Numbered from the stretch's first letter, positions 14,059-22,580 are shown. The stretch is 35,051 nt of DNA from Planctomycetota bacterium (GCA_022071975.1 JAJVIO010000054.1:21787-56837); one strand, 5' to 3'. Notes: a model not told the origin generated them from the letters alone. Numbers and translations are program-made.

Positions 14059-14688
14059 GTGAATCCACCGGTCAGTTCAATCCGCAATGCAGCATCCAGA
14101 ATCCTGAATCTCGCCCTGCTGCTGGTCCTTTCCCTGCTGCTGGCCGCCTGCCCGCAACAGATCGAGCTGAACCCGGACCAGGAGGCCGTGCATAAGGCCA
14201 TGCAGGAGTGGGCGAACTCTGTCATGAAGAAAGACACGGACGCCCTGTGGGACCGGCTGAGCCCGGATGCCCAGGACTGGTACCGTCGCGAACTCGAGGG
14301 CACCAGCCCCCCGGGTGTGCGAGCAACGGTCAAGATGAACAAGGCCGCGCTTGAGCCTGGCGCGCGCACCAGTGAAGAGGATCGTCAGCGCATCATCACG
14401 CTGCTGGCAACTCTGCCTCCTGACCCTGACAAGATGACGGCCAAGGACTACTACGCGTGGCGATTGAAGCCGGAGTTGACGCCGGAGGGCTCAGAGCGTA
14501 CCCATCGTCTGTTCAGCAAGTCGAATTTGAAGGACATCGAGATTGAAGGGGACCGTGCGACGGTGATCCTGAAGAGTGGCGACCCCGACAGATATTCATG
14601 GGTTCGTCATAGTGGGGTCTGGAAATTTGATGTAAAGCCTAGCATCCTGCGCGCGCTCGAAGACGCGCGTAAGCGCGAAAAAAAATAG
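14059..14688 (+). CDS. predicted lipoprotein of unknown function
   Basis: 209 aa from GTG 14059 with AAGGA upstream. A hydrophobic signal sequence (about residues 15-32) ends in a lipobox LLAAC. The mature part is soluble and mixed alpha/beta, with a DALWDRLSPDAQDWYRREL segment and a C-terminal WVRHSGVWKFDVKPS. This resembles the NTF2/SnoaL-like fold outline of many small secreted proteins (inference from pattern only). A TAGACT hexamer at 13995-14000 could be its -10 element. It is followed 45 nt later by a second lipoprotein gene of similar design. Confidence 0.75.
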   Translation: MNPPVSSIRNAASRILNLALLLVLSLLLAACPQQIELNPDQEAVHKAMQEWANSVMKKDTDALWDRLSPDAQDWYRRELEGTSPPGVRATVKMNKAALEPGARTSEEDRQRIITLLATLPPDPDKMTAKDYYAWRLKPELTPEGSERTHRLFSKSNLKDIEIEGDRATVILKSGDPDRYSWVRHSGVWKFDVKPSILRALEDARKREKK

Positions 14689-14733
14689 TCGCTCAATCAA
14701 GCGTAGGGAAACCGGAACAGGAGAAGCGGGGAT

Positions 14734-15327
14734 ATGAAGAATCTGATGAAGCTGGCGCCCATGGTGCTGGTAGTGCTTGCAATGTCGGCTTGCGGTGGCG
14801 GAGGTGGTGGTACAACCGACCCGAAGAGTATCGCGGACGACTTCATGAAGAAGTTCCTGGCCAAGGACTTCGACAGCATTGAAGCGTTGACCTACACCGA
14901 GTTTGAAGACGAAAGCGCCCTGGGCGAAGTGCGCAAGTGGCGCATTGATGAGAAGTACGACCTCTGGAAGGAATACAAGGCGCGCCTCGAGGGCGACAAC
15001 GGCATGGACCCCAAGAGCAAGTCCGGCATCGACGGGGAAGAAGCCTGGAAGAACATGAGCAAGGGCAAGGGTTACGCCCTGCGTCGCGGCCTCTACAAGC
15101 TGTACGCCAACGACGACCTCGACAAGCGCCTGGAAATGACCTGGGCCTGTGCGGAAGGCGGCTATGAGCTCAAGGAGGAGGGCCACGGTGAAGCCGAGTT
15201 CTTCTTCATGAACGGCTATGGCGACAGCGTCAAGATCAACTGCGTACGCATCAACAACCTCTGGTACCTGCGCTCTTTCAACGTGGGCATGGAAAAGGAA
15301 CTGCCCAAGAAGCCGAAGGAAGAGTAG
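14734..15327 (+). CDS. predicted lipoprotein of unknown function
   Basis: 197 aa. The signal peptide ends in the lipobox LAMSAC, followed by a Gly run and then TTDPKSIADDFMKKFLAKDFDSIEAL, a start also reminiscent of NTF2/DUF4878-like lipoproteins. The mature protein is charged and Lys-rich and ends in WYLRSFNVGMEKELPKK. GGAGA precedes ATG 14734. It is closed by a strong terminator. Its position between the carboxyltransferase and the biotin carboxylase genes does not reveal a function. Confidence 0.75.
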   Translation: MKNLMKLAPMVLVVLAMSACGGGGGGTTDPKSIADDFMKKFLAKDFDSIEALTYTEFEDESALGEVRKWRIDEKYDLWKEYKARLEGDNGMDPKSKSGIDGEEAWKNMSKGKGYALRRGLYKLYANDDLDKRLEMTWACAEGGYELKEEGHGEAEFFFMNGYGDSVKINCVRINNLWYLRSFNVGMEKELPKKPKEE

Positions 15328-15342
15328 TTGCCCGAATCACAC

Positions 15343-15373
15343 GAAAGGCGCGCTGCGGCGCGCCTTTCTTTTT
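15343..15373 (+). terminator. rho-independent terminator
   Basis: Perfect 11-bp stem GAAAGGCGCGC / GCGCGCCTTTC with a TGCG loop and a TTTTT tail, 15 nt after the lipoprotein stop. It separates the lipoprotein pair from accC. Confidence 0.92.
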
Positions 15374-15401
15374 GCCTCTGGCCCAAAGCGGCTCTGCGCC
15401 C

Positions 15402-15407
15402 TAAATT
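15402..15407 (+). promoter_or_regulatory. candidate -10 element of a leaderless accC transcript
   Basis: TAAATT ends 8 nt before the accC ATG (15416), with CCCC immediately before the ATG and no Shine-Dalgarno. No clear -35 is seen. The same arrangement occurs before the mutase gene. Confidence 0.4.
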
Positions 15408-15415
15408 CCGTCCCC

Positions 15416-16909
15416 ATGCTCAAACGTGTCCTGATAGCCAACCGTGGCGAAATCGCCCTGCGCGTGATCCGCGCCTGCCGCAAGCTGGGCGTGCACAGCA
15501 TCGCCGTCTTCTCCGACGCCGACGCGCATCTGCCTTTCGTGCGCGAGGCCGACGAAGCCCACTACCTGGGCCCATCCCCTTCGGCCGACAGCTACCTGAA
15601 CATCGCCCGCATCGTGCAACTGGCGCAAGATCACGAAGCCGACGGCATCCACCCCGGCTACGGCTTCCTGGCCGAAAACGCGCTCTTCGCGAAGGCCTGC
15701 GAAGACGCGGGCATCAAGTTCATCGGCCCCTCCAGCGCCGCGATTGACCGCCTCGGCGACAAGCGCAACGCCAAGGAAGTGGCCGAGCAGGCCGGCGTGC
15801 CGGTGACGCCCTGGTTCAAGTGCAGCGGCCAGGCCGACTCCGAGACCGTGAAGGCCGTACAGCAGATCGGCTTCCCCGTCATGGTGAAGCCCGCGGCCGG
15901 CGGCGGCGGCAAGGGCATGCACCGCGCCGACAACCTGGAAGACCTGACCATGATGCTGCCCAAGGCCGCGCGCGAGGCCAAGGCCAGCTTCGGCGACGAC
16001 TCGCTGCTGGTGGAAAAATTCCTGCCCGCGCCGCGGCACATCGAGGTGCAGATCGTGGCCGACGAGCACGGCAAGGTGCTGCACTTCTTCGAGCGCGAGT
16101 GCAGCCTGCAGCGCCGCCACCAGAAGCTGCTGGAGGAAACCCCCAGCCCAAGCCTGACGCCGCAGCAGCGCGCGAAGATCTGCGCCGACGCCGTGAAGAT
16201 CGCCCGGACCGCCGGCTACACCAACGCCGGTACCTGCGAGTTCCTGTACGACGAGCAGGCGGGAAACTGGTACTTCTGCGAGGTCAACACACGCCTGCAG
16301 GTGGAGCACCCCGTTACCGAGCAGGTAACCGGCGTAGACCTGGTCGAGTTGCAGCTGCGCGTGGCTTCCGGCGAGAAGCTGGAGCTGGAGCAGGAACAGA
16401 TCAAGCAGAACGGCCACGCCATCGAGCTGCGCATCAACAGCGAGGACCCGTTCTTCGAGTTCATGCCCAGCCTCGGCTACATCGAGGCCTTCGAGCCACC
16501 GGAAGGCGACGGCATCCGCGTGGACGCGGGCTACCACACAGGCGACTCCGTCACCCAGTTCTACGACAGCTTGATCGCCAAACTGATCGTGCACGGGAAG
16601 GATCGCAAGGCGGCGATCGACCTCGCGCTACAGGCTCTGGCACGCTTCACCGTGGTGGGCGTATCAACCACCATTCCGTTCCACATGAGCCTGCTGTGCC
16701 ACCCGGACGTGGTGAAGGGCGCCTTCAACATCCACTGGGTCGAGAAGCACATGCTTGAGCTGACCCGCCGTGAACGAGGGCAAGAGGCGGCCGTGCTGGC
16801 TGCGCTGATGGAGTACCGCCACCTGCAGAAGGTACGCGCCGCCCAGGGCAAGGCCGGCGAAATCGCCTTCGACCCCTGGAGTTCCAGCAGCCTGCCGAGG
16901 TTGAGGTAG
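15416..16909 (+). CDS. accC: biotin carboxylase subunit of acyl-CoA carboxylase
   Basis: 497 aa, slightly longer than E. coli AccC (449). The N-terminal domain opens with RVLIANRGEIALRVIRACR and has DGIHPGYGFLAEN. The ATP-grasp domain has the Gly-rich loop KPAAGGGGKGM, ECSLQRRHQKLLEE and CEVNTRLQVEHPVTEQVTG, and a biotin-carboxylase C-terminal domain follows. It carboxylates biotin with ATP and bicarbonate. About 50 extra C-terminal residues are present, but there is no fused carrier domain; the carrier is the next gene, 2 nt downstream. The context argues for a propionyl-CoA carboxylase, but sharing with acetyl-CoA carboxylase cannot be excluded. Confidence 0.95.
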   Translation: MLKRVLIANRGEIALRVIRACRKLGVHSIAVFSDADAHLPFVREADEAHYLGPSPSADSYLNIARIVQLAQDHEADGIHPGYGFLAENALFAKACEDAGIKFIGPSSAAIDRLGDKRNAKEVAEQAGVPVTPWFKCSGQADSETVKAVQQIGFPVMVKPAAGGGGKGMHRADNLEDLTMMLPKAAREAKASFGDDSLLVEKFLPAPRHIEVQIVADEHGKVLHFFERECSLQRRHQKLLEETPSPSLTPQQRAKICADAVKIARTAGYTNAGTCEFLYDEQAGNWYFCEVNTRLQVEHPVTEQVTGVDLVELQLRVASGEKLELEQEQIKQNGHAIELRINSEDPFFEFMPSLGYIEAFEPPEGDGIRVDAGYHTGDSVTQFYDSLIAKLIVHGKDRKAAIDLALQALARFTVVGVSTTIPFHMSLLCHPDVVKGAFNIHWVEKHMLELTRRERGQEAAVLAALMEYRHLQKVRAAQGKAGEIAFDPWSSSSLPRLR

Positions 16910-16911
16910 CC

Positions 16912-17436
16912 ATGGCCATGGACTACGAGATCGAGATTGACGGCGTGAAGCACCAGGTGCGGGTGTTTGAGCGCGAAGGGCAGTTGTTCGTCACGCACGC
17001 CGGCGGCACTGTTCCAGTGCGCGTAAACACGCCCCTGCGCAGCAAGGTGCAGGTTGCGCAGCTCAATGGCGACACCACCCGCTTCGGCTACCACCGCGGC
17101 AAGGAAGGCACCGACATCGTGCTCGGCGGCGTGGTCTACACCGCCGAAGTGCGCGAGCTCGAGCACGTCCGGCTGGCCAACGTCGCGCGCCGCAAGGGCG
17201 GCGGCGGGGCCGTTGATGTGAAGGCGCCCATGCCGGGCATGGTGGTGGCGATCCAGGTGAAAGTGGGCGAGCTGGTGAAGAAGAACCAGAGCCTGCTGAG
17301 CCTGCACGCCATGAAGCTGGAGAACGACATCCGCGCGCCGCGCGAAGGCGTGGTGAAGCAGATCGCGGTAAAGCCCAACGACGTGCTCGAAAAGGGCGCC
17401 CTCATGATCAAACTCGCGCCGCCGGAGGGCGCATGA
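16912..17436 (+). CDS. biotin carboxyl carrier protein of acyl-CoA carboxylase
   Basis: 174 aa. The C-terminal biotinyl domain (about residues 100-172) starts with VKAPMPGMVVAIQVKVGE and carries the biotinylation site HAMKLEN with Lys135, where the usual motif is (E/A)AMKM. The N-terminal 95 residues form a basic beta-rich linker domain as in PCC/methylmalonyl decarboxylase carriers. Biotin on Lys135 shuttles carboxylate between the AccC-type and PccB-type subunits. ATG 16912 and ATG 16918 are both possible. Its stop overlaps the next start by 4 nt (17433-17436). Confidence 0.92.
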   Translation: MAMDYEIEIDGVKHQVRVFEREGQLFVTHAGGTVPVRVNTPLRSKVQVAQLNGDTTRFGYHRGKEGTDIVLGGVVYTAEVRELEHVRLANVARRKGGGGAVDVKAPMPGMVVAIQVKVGELVKKNQSLLSLHAMKLENDIRAPREGVVKQIAVKPNDVLEKGALMIKLAPPEGA

Positions 17437-17807
17437 GTCAGCCGAAGCTCAACTCGATGGTCTTCTGCATAAAAGCCGTCCATACCGAGCCTTGGTGGAA
17501 CCTGATCGGTGTTTTTGACACCTGCCTCGCGAATGATGCTGGCGAAGCTGAGTTCGACGTATTCATCAAACTCGGCGATATGCCATCCGATCACGACTCG
17601 ACCATCACGCTCAGCTTTGTCGATCCTTCGAATCTGGACGTTTTGGGCGAGTTTTCAGCCCTCATACGCGGCGGCTCTGACCGGGTCGCGGAGCGTGTTG
17701 TCCCGGTAACCATGGTGTTTCCACGTGAAGGCGACTATCATGTAGAGGTTCACGTCGGTGCATCACTCATCGACGTACTGGTGCTGAGGGTGTACGTGAC
17801 CGGATGA
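17433..17807 (+). CDS. small protein of unknown function, DUF6941-like
   Basis: 124 aa. There is no signal peptide or membrane segment. It alternates short predicted strands with a LIGVFDTC segment near the N-terminus and a MVFPREGDYHVEVHV...LVLRVYV end. This pattern recalls the DUF6941 beta-sandwich family, recognised by eye only. It overlaps both neighbours by 4 nt (ATGA at each junction), so it is translationally coupled to the biotin carrier gene. GC content is lower than in the carboxylase genes. Function unknown. Confidence 0.7.
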   Translation: MSQPKLNSMVFCIKAVHTEPWWNLIGVFDTCLANDAGEAEFDVFIKLGDMPSDHDSTITLSFVDPSNLDVLGEFSALIRGGSDRVAERVVPVTMVFPREGDYHVEVHVGASLIDVLVLRVYVTG

Positions 17808-18046
17808 AAAACATCAGCAAATCACCGTTTGACCCGCGCCGGAGCAAGCAGGGCTTCTACGTGGTTCGAAATCGGGGCAAGTCTGAGGTAGTGTTGGTTG
17901 ACGATCCTCCCCCGCGCAAGGGCGGCAAGGCGGCCACTCCCGAGGAAATCGCCGCCATGCATGCGCGGCGGAAGGCCTACCTGGATGAGTACCTGGCGCA
18001 AAAGGAAGCAAAGCGCAAAGCCAACCAGTCCCGGCGCTCGGCCTGA
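17804..18046 (+). CDS. small basic protein of unknown function
   Basis: 80 aa, overlapping the preceding gene by ATGA. The N-terminal half is polar (SKQGFYVVRNRGKSEVVLVD). The second half is a predicted charged helix (ATPEEIAAMHARRKAYLDEY...KRKANQSRR) very rich in Lys and Arg, suggesting binding to nucleic acid or a partner protein. No family recognised. It ends 45 nt before the mutase gene. Confidence 0.6.
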   Translation: MKNISKSPFDPRRSKQGFYVVRNRGKSEVVLVDDPPPRKGGKAATPEEIAAMHARRKAYLDEYLAQKEAKRKANQSRRSA

Positions 18047-18077
18047 CATAACCGCTTCATTCTGTCCGCACGGGCGC

Positions 18078-18083
18078 TAGACT
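18078..18083 (+). promoter_or_regulatory. candidate -10 element of a leaderless mutase transcript
   Basis: TAGACT ends 8 nt before ATG 18092 and no Shine-Dalgarno is present in CGCCCGCC. The spacing is identical to that before accC. The -35 region (CTTCAT at 18055-18060, 17-bp spacer) is weak. Confidence 0.4.
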
Positions 18084-18091
18084 CGCCCGCC

Positions 18092-19759
18092 ATGGGCAAC
18101 CTTCAACAAGACTACATCCGCTGGCTTGAGCAGACCCGCGCGCCCTACACCGCCAAGGCGCCGGAGCGCCGCGCGAAGTTCGAGACCTCCAGCGGCTGCG
18201 AGTTTCCGCCGCTGGCCGTGCCGGCATCGGGGCAGCTTTCACGTGACGGCGAAGCCGCATACCAGGCCAAGCTCGGCTTCCCCGGCGAGTGGCCCTTCAC
18301 GCGCGGCGTTTACCCCAGCATGTACCGCGGCCGTTTCTGGACCATGCGCCAGTACGCCGGCTTCGCCAGCGCAGAGGAATCCAACCGCCGCTACCGCTTC
18401 CTGCTGGAGCAGGGCGTCACCGGCCTCAGCATCGCCTTCGACCTGCCCACCCAGATCGGCTACGACAGCGATTCGCCCATGGCCGAAGGTGAAGTCGGCA
18501 AAGTCGGCGTGCCGGTCTGCAGCAGCGCCGACATGGATGTTCTGCTGGACGGTATCCCGCTGGAACAGGTCAGCACAAGCATGACCATCAACTCCAGCGC
18601 CGCCTGCCTGCTGGCCTTTTACCTGATACAGGCCGACAAGCAGGGCGTCGCATGGAGCAAGCTGCGCGGCACCCTGCAGAACGACTTGCTGAAAGAGTTC
18701 GTCGCGCGCGGCACCTACATCTATCCGCCGCGACCCAGCCTGCGCCTCACCACCGATATCATCGAGTTCTGCGCCAACGAAGTACCCAACTTCAACGCCA
18801 TCAGCATCAGCGGCTATCACATCCGCGAGGCCGGCAGCACGGCCGCGCAGGAAATCGCCTTCACGCTCAGCAACGGCCTTGAGTACGTGAAACAGGCCGT
18901 CGCGCGCGGGCTTGATGTCGACCACTTCGGCAAGAACCTCAGTTTCTTCTTCAACGGGCACAACAACCTGCTTGAGGAAGTCGCCAAGTTCCGCGCCGCG
19001 CGCCGCCAGTGGGCGCGCCTGATGAAGCAGCGCTTTAGCGCAACAGACGAAAAGGCGCTGATGCTGCGCTTCCACACCCAGACGGCCGGCAGCACGCTCA
19101 CAGCCCAGCAGCCCGAGAACAACATCGTGCGCACGGCCATGCAGGCGCTGGCCGCGGTGCTGGGCGGGACGCAGAGCCTGCACACCAACAGTTTCGATGA
19201 AGCGCTGGCCCTGCCCACGGAAAAGAGCGTCGAGATCGCGCTGCGCACCCAGCAGATTCTGGCCTACGAGAGCGGCGTGGCCGACACGCCCGATCCCCTG
19301 GCGGGCGCGTACCTGGTCGAGCAGCTGACCGACGAGCTGGAACAGAAGGCCGAGGCGCTGATCGAGCAGATCGACAAAAAGGGCGGCGCTGTGGGTGCCA
19401 TCGAGCAGAAGTTCATGCAGGGCGAAATCGCCCGCGCGGCCCTGCAGTACCAGCGTGCCGTCGAGAAGGGCGAGGCCGTGGTGGTGGGGGTGAACCGCTT
19501 CCAGAGCAGCAACGAGGCCGAGCCGCAACTGTTGAAGATCGACGCGAAGGCCGCGCAGGATCAGCTGAAGCGGCTGGCCGAATTCAAGGCCGGGCGAGAC
19601 GCAGAGGCGGTGGTAATGGCGCTGGATGCGCTGAAGGAAGCTGCAAAAGGTGACGCCAATCTCGTGCCGAAAATTCTCGATGCCCTGCGTGCCAAGGCGA
19701 CACTCGGCGAGGTTTGCGATACCATGCGCGGCGTCTTCGGCGAATACCGGGAAACTTGA
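18092..19759 (+). CDS. methylmalonyl-CoA mutase, large (substrate-binding) subunit
   Basis: 555 aa. This is the catalytic TIM-barrel part only; the C-terminal B12-binding domain is absent, as in split two-subunit enzymes. Hallmarks are [20 protein letters not shown] with Tyr88, [41 protein letters not shown] with Arg206, [12 protein letters not shown], and [18 protein letters not shown]. Tyr88 and Arg206 occupy the positions of Tyr89 and Arg207 of the Propionibacterium enzyme, which favour methylmalonyl- over isobutyryl-CoA. It converts (R)-methylmalonyl-CoA to succinyl-CoA with adenosylcobalamin. The small subunit and chaperone must lie elsewhere. Confidence 0.95.
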   Translation: MGNLQQDYIRWLEQTRAPYTAKAPERRAKFETSSGCEFPPLAVPASGQLSRDGEAAYQAKLGFPGEWPFTRGVYPSMYRGRFWTMRQYAGFASAEESNRRYRFLLEQGVTGLSIAFDLPTQIGYDSDSPMAEGEVGKVGVPVCSSADMDVLLDGIPLEQVSTSMTINSSAACLLAFYLIQADKQGVAWSKLRGTLQNDLLKEFVARGTYIYPPRPSLRLTTDIIEFCANEVPNFNAISISGYHIREAGSTAAQEIAFTLSNGLEYVKQAVARGLDVDHFGKNLSFFFNGHNNLLEEVAKFRAARRQWARLMKQRFSATDEKALMLRFHTQTAGSTLTAQQPENNIVRTAMQALAAVLGGTQSLHTNSFDEALALPTEKSVEIALRTQQILAYESGVADTPDPLAGAYLVEQLTDELEQKAEALIEQIDKKGGAVGAIEQKFMQGEIARAALQYQRAVEKGEAVVVGVNRFQSSNEAEPQLLKIDAKAAQDQLKRLAEFKAGRDAEAVVMALDALKEAAKGDANLVPKILDALRAKATLGEVCDTMRGVFGEYRET

Positions 19760-19779
19760 ACACCACACCAGGAACGGGC

Positions 19780-20334
19780 ATGGCATCCGGAAAGACGGGC
19801 AAACAGCGCAAGACCGGCAAAATCAAAGAAGCGGTTCCTTCACGGCCGACGGTGTCGCTGGATTCAACGCTGAAAGAGCGCAAGCAGCTGATCGAGCTGT
19901 GCTCGCAGATCGGCGCGCTGATCATCGGCCAGCGCCACGACCGCATGAATCAGGCCGTGGAGATTCTGCAGAAGCAGGCCAGCGGCCTGCTGCTCAAGCA
20001 GCACCTGGAAGTCTGGCTGCCCCGCTTCGAGGAGCACTACAAGGCGCTGGAAGATGTGGTCGGCAAGGATCTCAAGCTCGACGGCGGCAACCTGGTCAAC
20101 GATTTGCGCAAGAAAATCAACGACGCAGGCTTCAGCTCGATCCGCGATTTCGTGATCAAGCGGGTGCTGCCCACGGTCAGCTATCACGGCCTGCTGCTGT
20201 TCCTGAACAACCAGGGTGGCGTCGCCCTGCCGCCTCAGGTGCGTGAAGAGGTTGTGCAGCGCATGAACGGCATCAACAAGGTGCTAGGGGGTGCCTGCGC
20301 GGCCATGGTATTGCAGGATTCAATGGGCATTTAG
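19780..20334 (+). CDS. protein of unknown function between mutase and epimerase genes
   Basis: 184 aa from ATG 19780 with AGGAACG upstream. There is no signal peptide or membrane segment. A basic N-terminal tail (GKTGKQRKTGKIKEAV) is followed by a mainly helical body (KERKQLIELCSQIGALIIGQ, ILQKQASGLLLKQHLEVWLP) and a hydrophobic stretch (TVSYHGLLLFLNNQGGVALP). It lies 20 nt after the mutase and 15 nt before the epimerase, so it is probably cotranscribed with them. No family recognised. It does not look like the B12-binding subunit or the MeaB/ArgK GTPase. Confidence 0.65.
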   Translation: MASGKTGKQRKTGKIKEAVPSRPTVSLDSTLKERKQLIELCSQIGALIIGQRHDRMNQAVEILQKQASGLLLKQHLEVWLPRFEEHYKALEDVVGKDLKLDGGNLVNDLRKKINDAGFSSIRDFVIKRVLPTVSYHGLLLFLNNQGGVALPPQVREEVVQRMNGINKVLGGACAAMVLQDSMGI

Positions 20335-20349
20335 CGGCGTTAGGCAGGC

Positions 20350-20754
20350 ATGGAACTGGACCACATCGGCATCGCGGTAACCAGCATCGAGCAAGCCCGC
20401 GGCTTCTACGAAAGCGGCCTGGGCCTGCAGGCGGAGCCGCAGATCGAAGAAGTGGCCGGCGAAAGGGTCAGGGTACTGAAGCTGATCGTACCGCCCGGCA
20501 CGCACATTGAGCTGATTGAGTCCACCAGCCCCGATTCGGCCATCTCAAAGTATATAGAGAAGCGCGGCCCGGGCCTGCATCACCTGTGCTACGCGGTGGC
20601 CGACATCGAGACCGCCACCCGGCGCATGATTGAACAGGGTTATCAGCCGATCTGGGAAAAAGCTCACGTCGGCGCTGGCGGCTGTCTGGTGAATTTCTTC
20701 CATCCGAAGCAGACCCACGGGGTCTTGACAGAGTTATCCCAGCGGCCAAATTAG
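20350..20754 (+). CDS. mce: methylmalonyl-CoA epimerase
   Basis: 134 aa, the normal length. This vicinal-oxygen-chelate fold protein opens with LDHIGIAVTSIEQA and has metal-ligand candidates His in DHIGIAV, Glu in HIELIES, His in GLHHLCYAV and Glu in VLTELSQ. It interconverts (S)- and (R)-methylmalonyl-CoA, linking the carboxylase to the mutase. AGGCAGG precedes ATG 20350. It is the last gene of the propionyl-CoA module before acpP. Confidence 0.94.
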   Translation: MELDHIGIAVTSIEQARGFYESGLGLQAEPQIEEVAGERVRVLKLIVPPGTHIELIESTSPDSAISKYIEKRGPGLHHLCYAVADIETATRRMIEQGYQPIWEKAHVGAGGCLVNFFHPKQTHGVLTELSQRPN

Positions 20755-20859
20755 CAGCCTTATTGCTTCAGGCGTGACGCTTGCGGCGCTTGCGGTCGCT
20801 CGCTAAACTCCCGCCCCGTTGCGCAACTGGGGAGCGCGGCGGTTGTTATGGAAGTGCCT

Positions 20860-20878
20860 GCCGGCCGGCATGGCCGGC
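20860..20878 (+). promoter_or_regulatory. GC-rich hairpin in the acpP leader
   Basis: The 7-bp stem GCCGGCC / GGCCGGC encloses GGCAT, 5 nt upstream of the GGGAAAGGA ribosome-binding region of acpP. It could tune acpP mRNA stability or translation, or be a REP-like remnant. Confidence 0.4.
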
Positions 20879-20898
20879 GTTTGGGAAAGGAAAACAGC

Positions 20899-21153
20899 GT
20901 GCCCACACGGGAAGAAATCGAAGAATCGGTAAAGCAGATCGTCTGCGACCAGATGGGCGTGAGCCGCGACAAGGTTACGCTCGAAACCTCGTTCGTGAAC
21001 GACCTCGGCGCGGACAGCCTGGACACCGTTGAGCTGGTGATGGAGTTCGAGGACGAATTCGAACTCAACATCCCCGACGAAGACGCGGAAAAGATCCAGA
21101 CCGTGGGTGACGCGGTTAAGTACATTGAGGAAAAGACCGCAAGCAAGGCGTAA
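20899..21153 (+). CDS. acpP: acyl carrier protein
   Basis: 84 aa from GTG 20899 ([15 protein letters not shown]), chosen because GGGAAAGGAAAA lies just upstream and the protein then starts at the family N-terminus. The phosphopantetheine site is the Ser of [15 protein letters not shown], and the protein is strongly acidic as expected. It carries growing acyl chains. Its usual neighbour fabG is 9.2 kb upstream, beyond the propionyl-CoA module; fabF follows. Confidence 0.96.
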   Translation: MPTREEIEESVKQIVCDQMGVSRDKVTLETSFVNDLGADSLDTVELVMEFEDEFELNIPDEDAEKIQTVGDAVKYIEEKTASKA

Positions 21154-21167
21154 GCGGCTTTCAGCGT

Positions 21168-21218
21168 CCGGGCAAGCGGCGACGCGCCTGACATGCCGGG
21201 CGCTTGCTGCTTGCCCGG
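21168..21218. repeat. inverted repeat between acpP and fabF
   Basis: CCGGGCAAGC (21168-21177) and GCTTGCCCGG (21209-21218) are perfect 10-bp arms around a 31-nt loop. There is no T-run. It may attenuate or process the acpP-fabF transcript, in keeping with the higher demand for ACP. Confidence 0.5.
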
Positions 21219-21269
21219 GCTGTTTCCACAGGCTGCTGGGGCGCAGCCTAAACCTGACAAGGTGTGACA

Positions 21270-22526
21270 ATGTCTCAGATGCAACGCCGTCGCGTCGTGA
21301 TTACAGGCCTGGGTGTTCTCAGCCCCATCGGGAACGATGTTCCCACGTTCTGGGACGCCGCCCTGCGCGGCGCCAACGGAATTGAAACCCAGCAGGAATA
21401 CGTCGAAGCGGGGCTGACCACCACCATTGCCGGCCGCCTCAAGAATTTCGACGCGGAGGCTTTGATTGGCGACCGCAAGTACGTGCGCCAGACGGACCCG
21501 TTCGTGCACTTCGCCGTGATCGCTTCGCAGCAGGCGCTCGAAGACAGCAAGCTCGACCGGGAAAAAACCGACATGACCCGTGTCGGCGCCATCATCGGCT
21601 CCGGTATCGGCGGCCTCGAAGAGATCATGGACGGCAACCGCACGCTCATTGAGCGTGGCCCGAGGCGCATCAACCCGTTCTTCATTCCCAAGCTGATGCT
21701 CAATGCCGCCAGCGGCAACGTGGCGATCCGCTTCGGGTTGCGCGGCCCCAACTTCGCGACCGCCAGCGCCTGCGCCTCAGCCAACCATGCCCTGGGCATG
21801 GCGCTGCGCACCATACAGTACGGCGATGCGGACGTGATTCTGGCCGGCGGCGCCGAGGCAGCCTGCACGGTGCTGGGCCTGGCAGGATTCTGTGCCGCCC
21901 GCGCCATGAGCACGCGCAACGACGACCCCGAGCATGCCAGCCGTCCCTTCGACAAAGAGCGCGACGGCTTCGTGATGGGCGAGGGCGCGGGCGTGCTGGT
22001 GTTCGAAGAGCTCGAACACGCCAAGGCCCGCGGCGCGCAGATCTACTGCGAAGTCGCCGGCTTCGGCCAGACCGACGACGCCTTCCACATGACTTCGCCC
22101 TCTGAGGACGGAGAAGGCGCTATGCGGTCCATGCTGCTGGCCGTGAAGGACACCGGCTCGAAGCTTGAGGACGTAACCTACATCAACGCCCACGGCACCA
22201 GCACCGAGTACAACGACCGTACGGAGACGCTGGCCGTAAAGAAGGCCTTCGGCGACCACGCGAAGAAGCTGATGATCAGCAGCACCAAGAGCATGGTCGG
22301 CCACCTGCTGGGTGCTTCCGGCGCGGTTGAGCTGGTCGCCACGGCGCTCGCCATCAAGCACGGCATGGTGCCGCCGACGCGCAACCTGACGGTGCCCGAC
22401 CCGGACTGCGATCTCGACTACGTGCCCCACGAGGGTCGCAGCGCGGATATCAACGTGGCGCTGTCCAACAGCTTCGGCTTCGGCGGCCACAACGCCACCG
22501 TGGCCCTGCGCAAGTTCAAGGACTAG
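21270..22526 (+). CDS. fabF: 3-oxoacyl-ACP synthase II (KAS II)
   Basis: 418 aa from ATG 21270 (GTG 21264 is also in frame). RRVVITGLGVLSPIGN opens the protein. The catalytic Cys168 is in TASACASANHALG, the two His residues are in NAHGTSTEYND and VGHLLGASGAVE, and the protein ends with SNSFGFGGHNATVALRKF. It elongates acyl-ACP with malonyl-ACP. It is closed by a strong terminator. Confidence 0.97.
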   Translation: MSQMQRRRVVITGLGVLSPIGNDVPTFWDAALRGANGIETQQEYVEAGLTTTIAGRLKNFDAEALIGDRKYVRQTDPFVHFAVIASQQALEDSKLDREKTDMTRVGAIIGSGIGGLEEIMDGNRTLIERGPRRINPFFIPKLMLNAASGNVAIRFGLRGPNFATASACASANHALGMALRTIQYGDADVILAGGAEAACTVLGLAGFCAARAMSTRNDDPEHASRPFDKERDGFVMGEGAGVLVFEELEHAKARGAQIYCEVAGFGQTDDAFHMTSPSEDGEGAMRSMLLAVKDTGSKLEDVTYINAHGTSTEYNDRTETLAVKKAFGDHAKKLMISSTKSMVGHLLGASGAVELVATALAIKHGMVPPTRNLTVPDPDCDLDYVPHEGRSADINVALSNSFGFGGHNATVALRKFKD

Positions 22527-22545
22527 CCGGAACATCCGGCGCGAC

Positions 22546-22580
22546 GACAGCCCCCATTCCACGGGGGCTGTCCCTTTTTT
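22546..22580 (+). terminator. rho-independent terminator of fabF
   Basis: 10-bp perfect stem GACAGCCCCC / GGGGGCTGTC with loop ATTCCAC and a TTTTTT tail, 20 nt after the fabF stop. Confidence 0.93.

Noticed and set aside
18239-19786. 515-codon minus-strand frame opposite the mutase
   Set aside because: Shadow of a strongly conserved gene; no family motifs.
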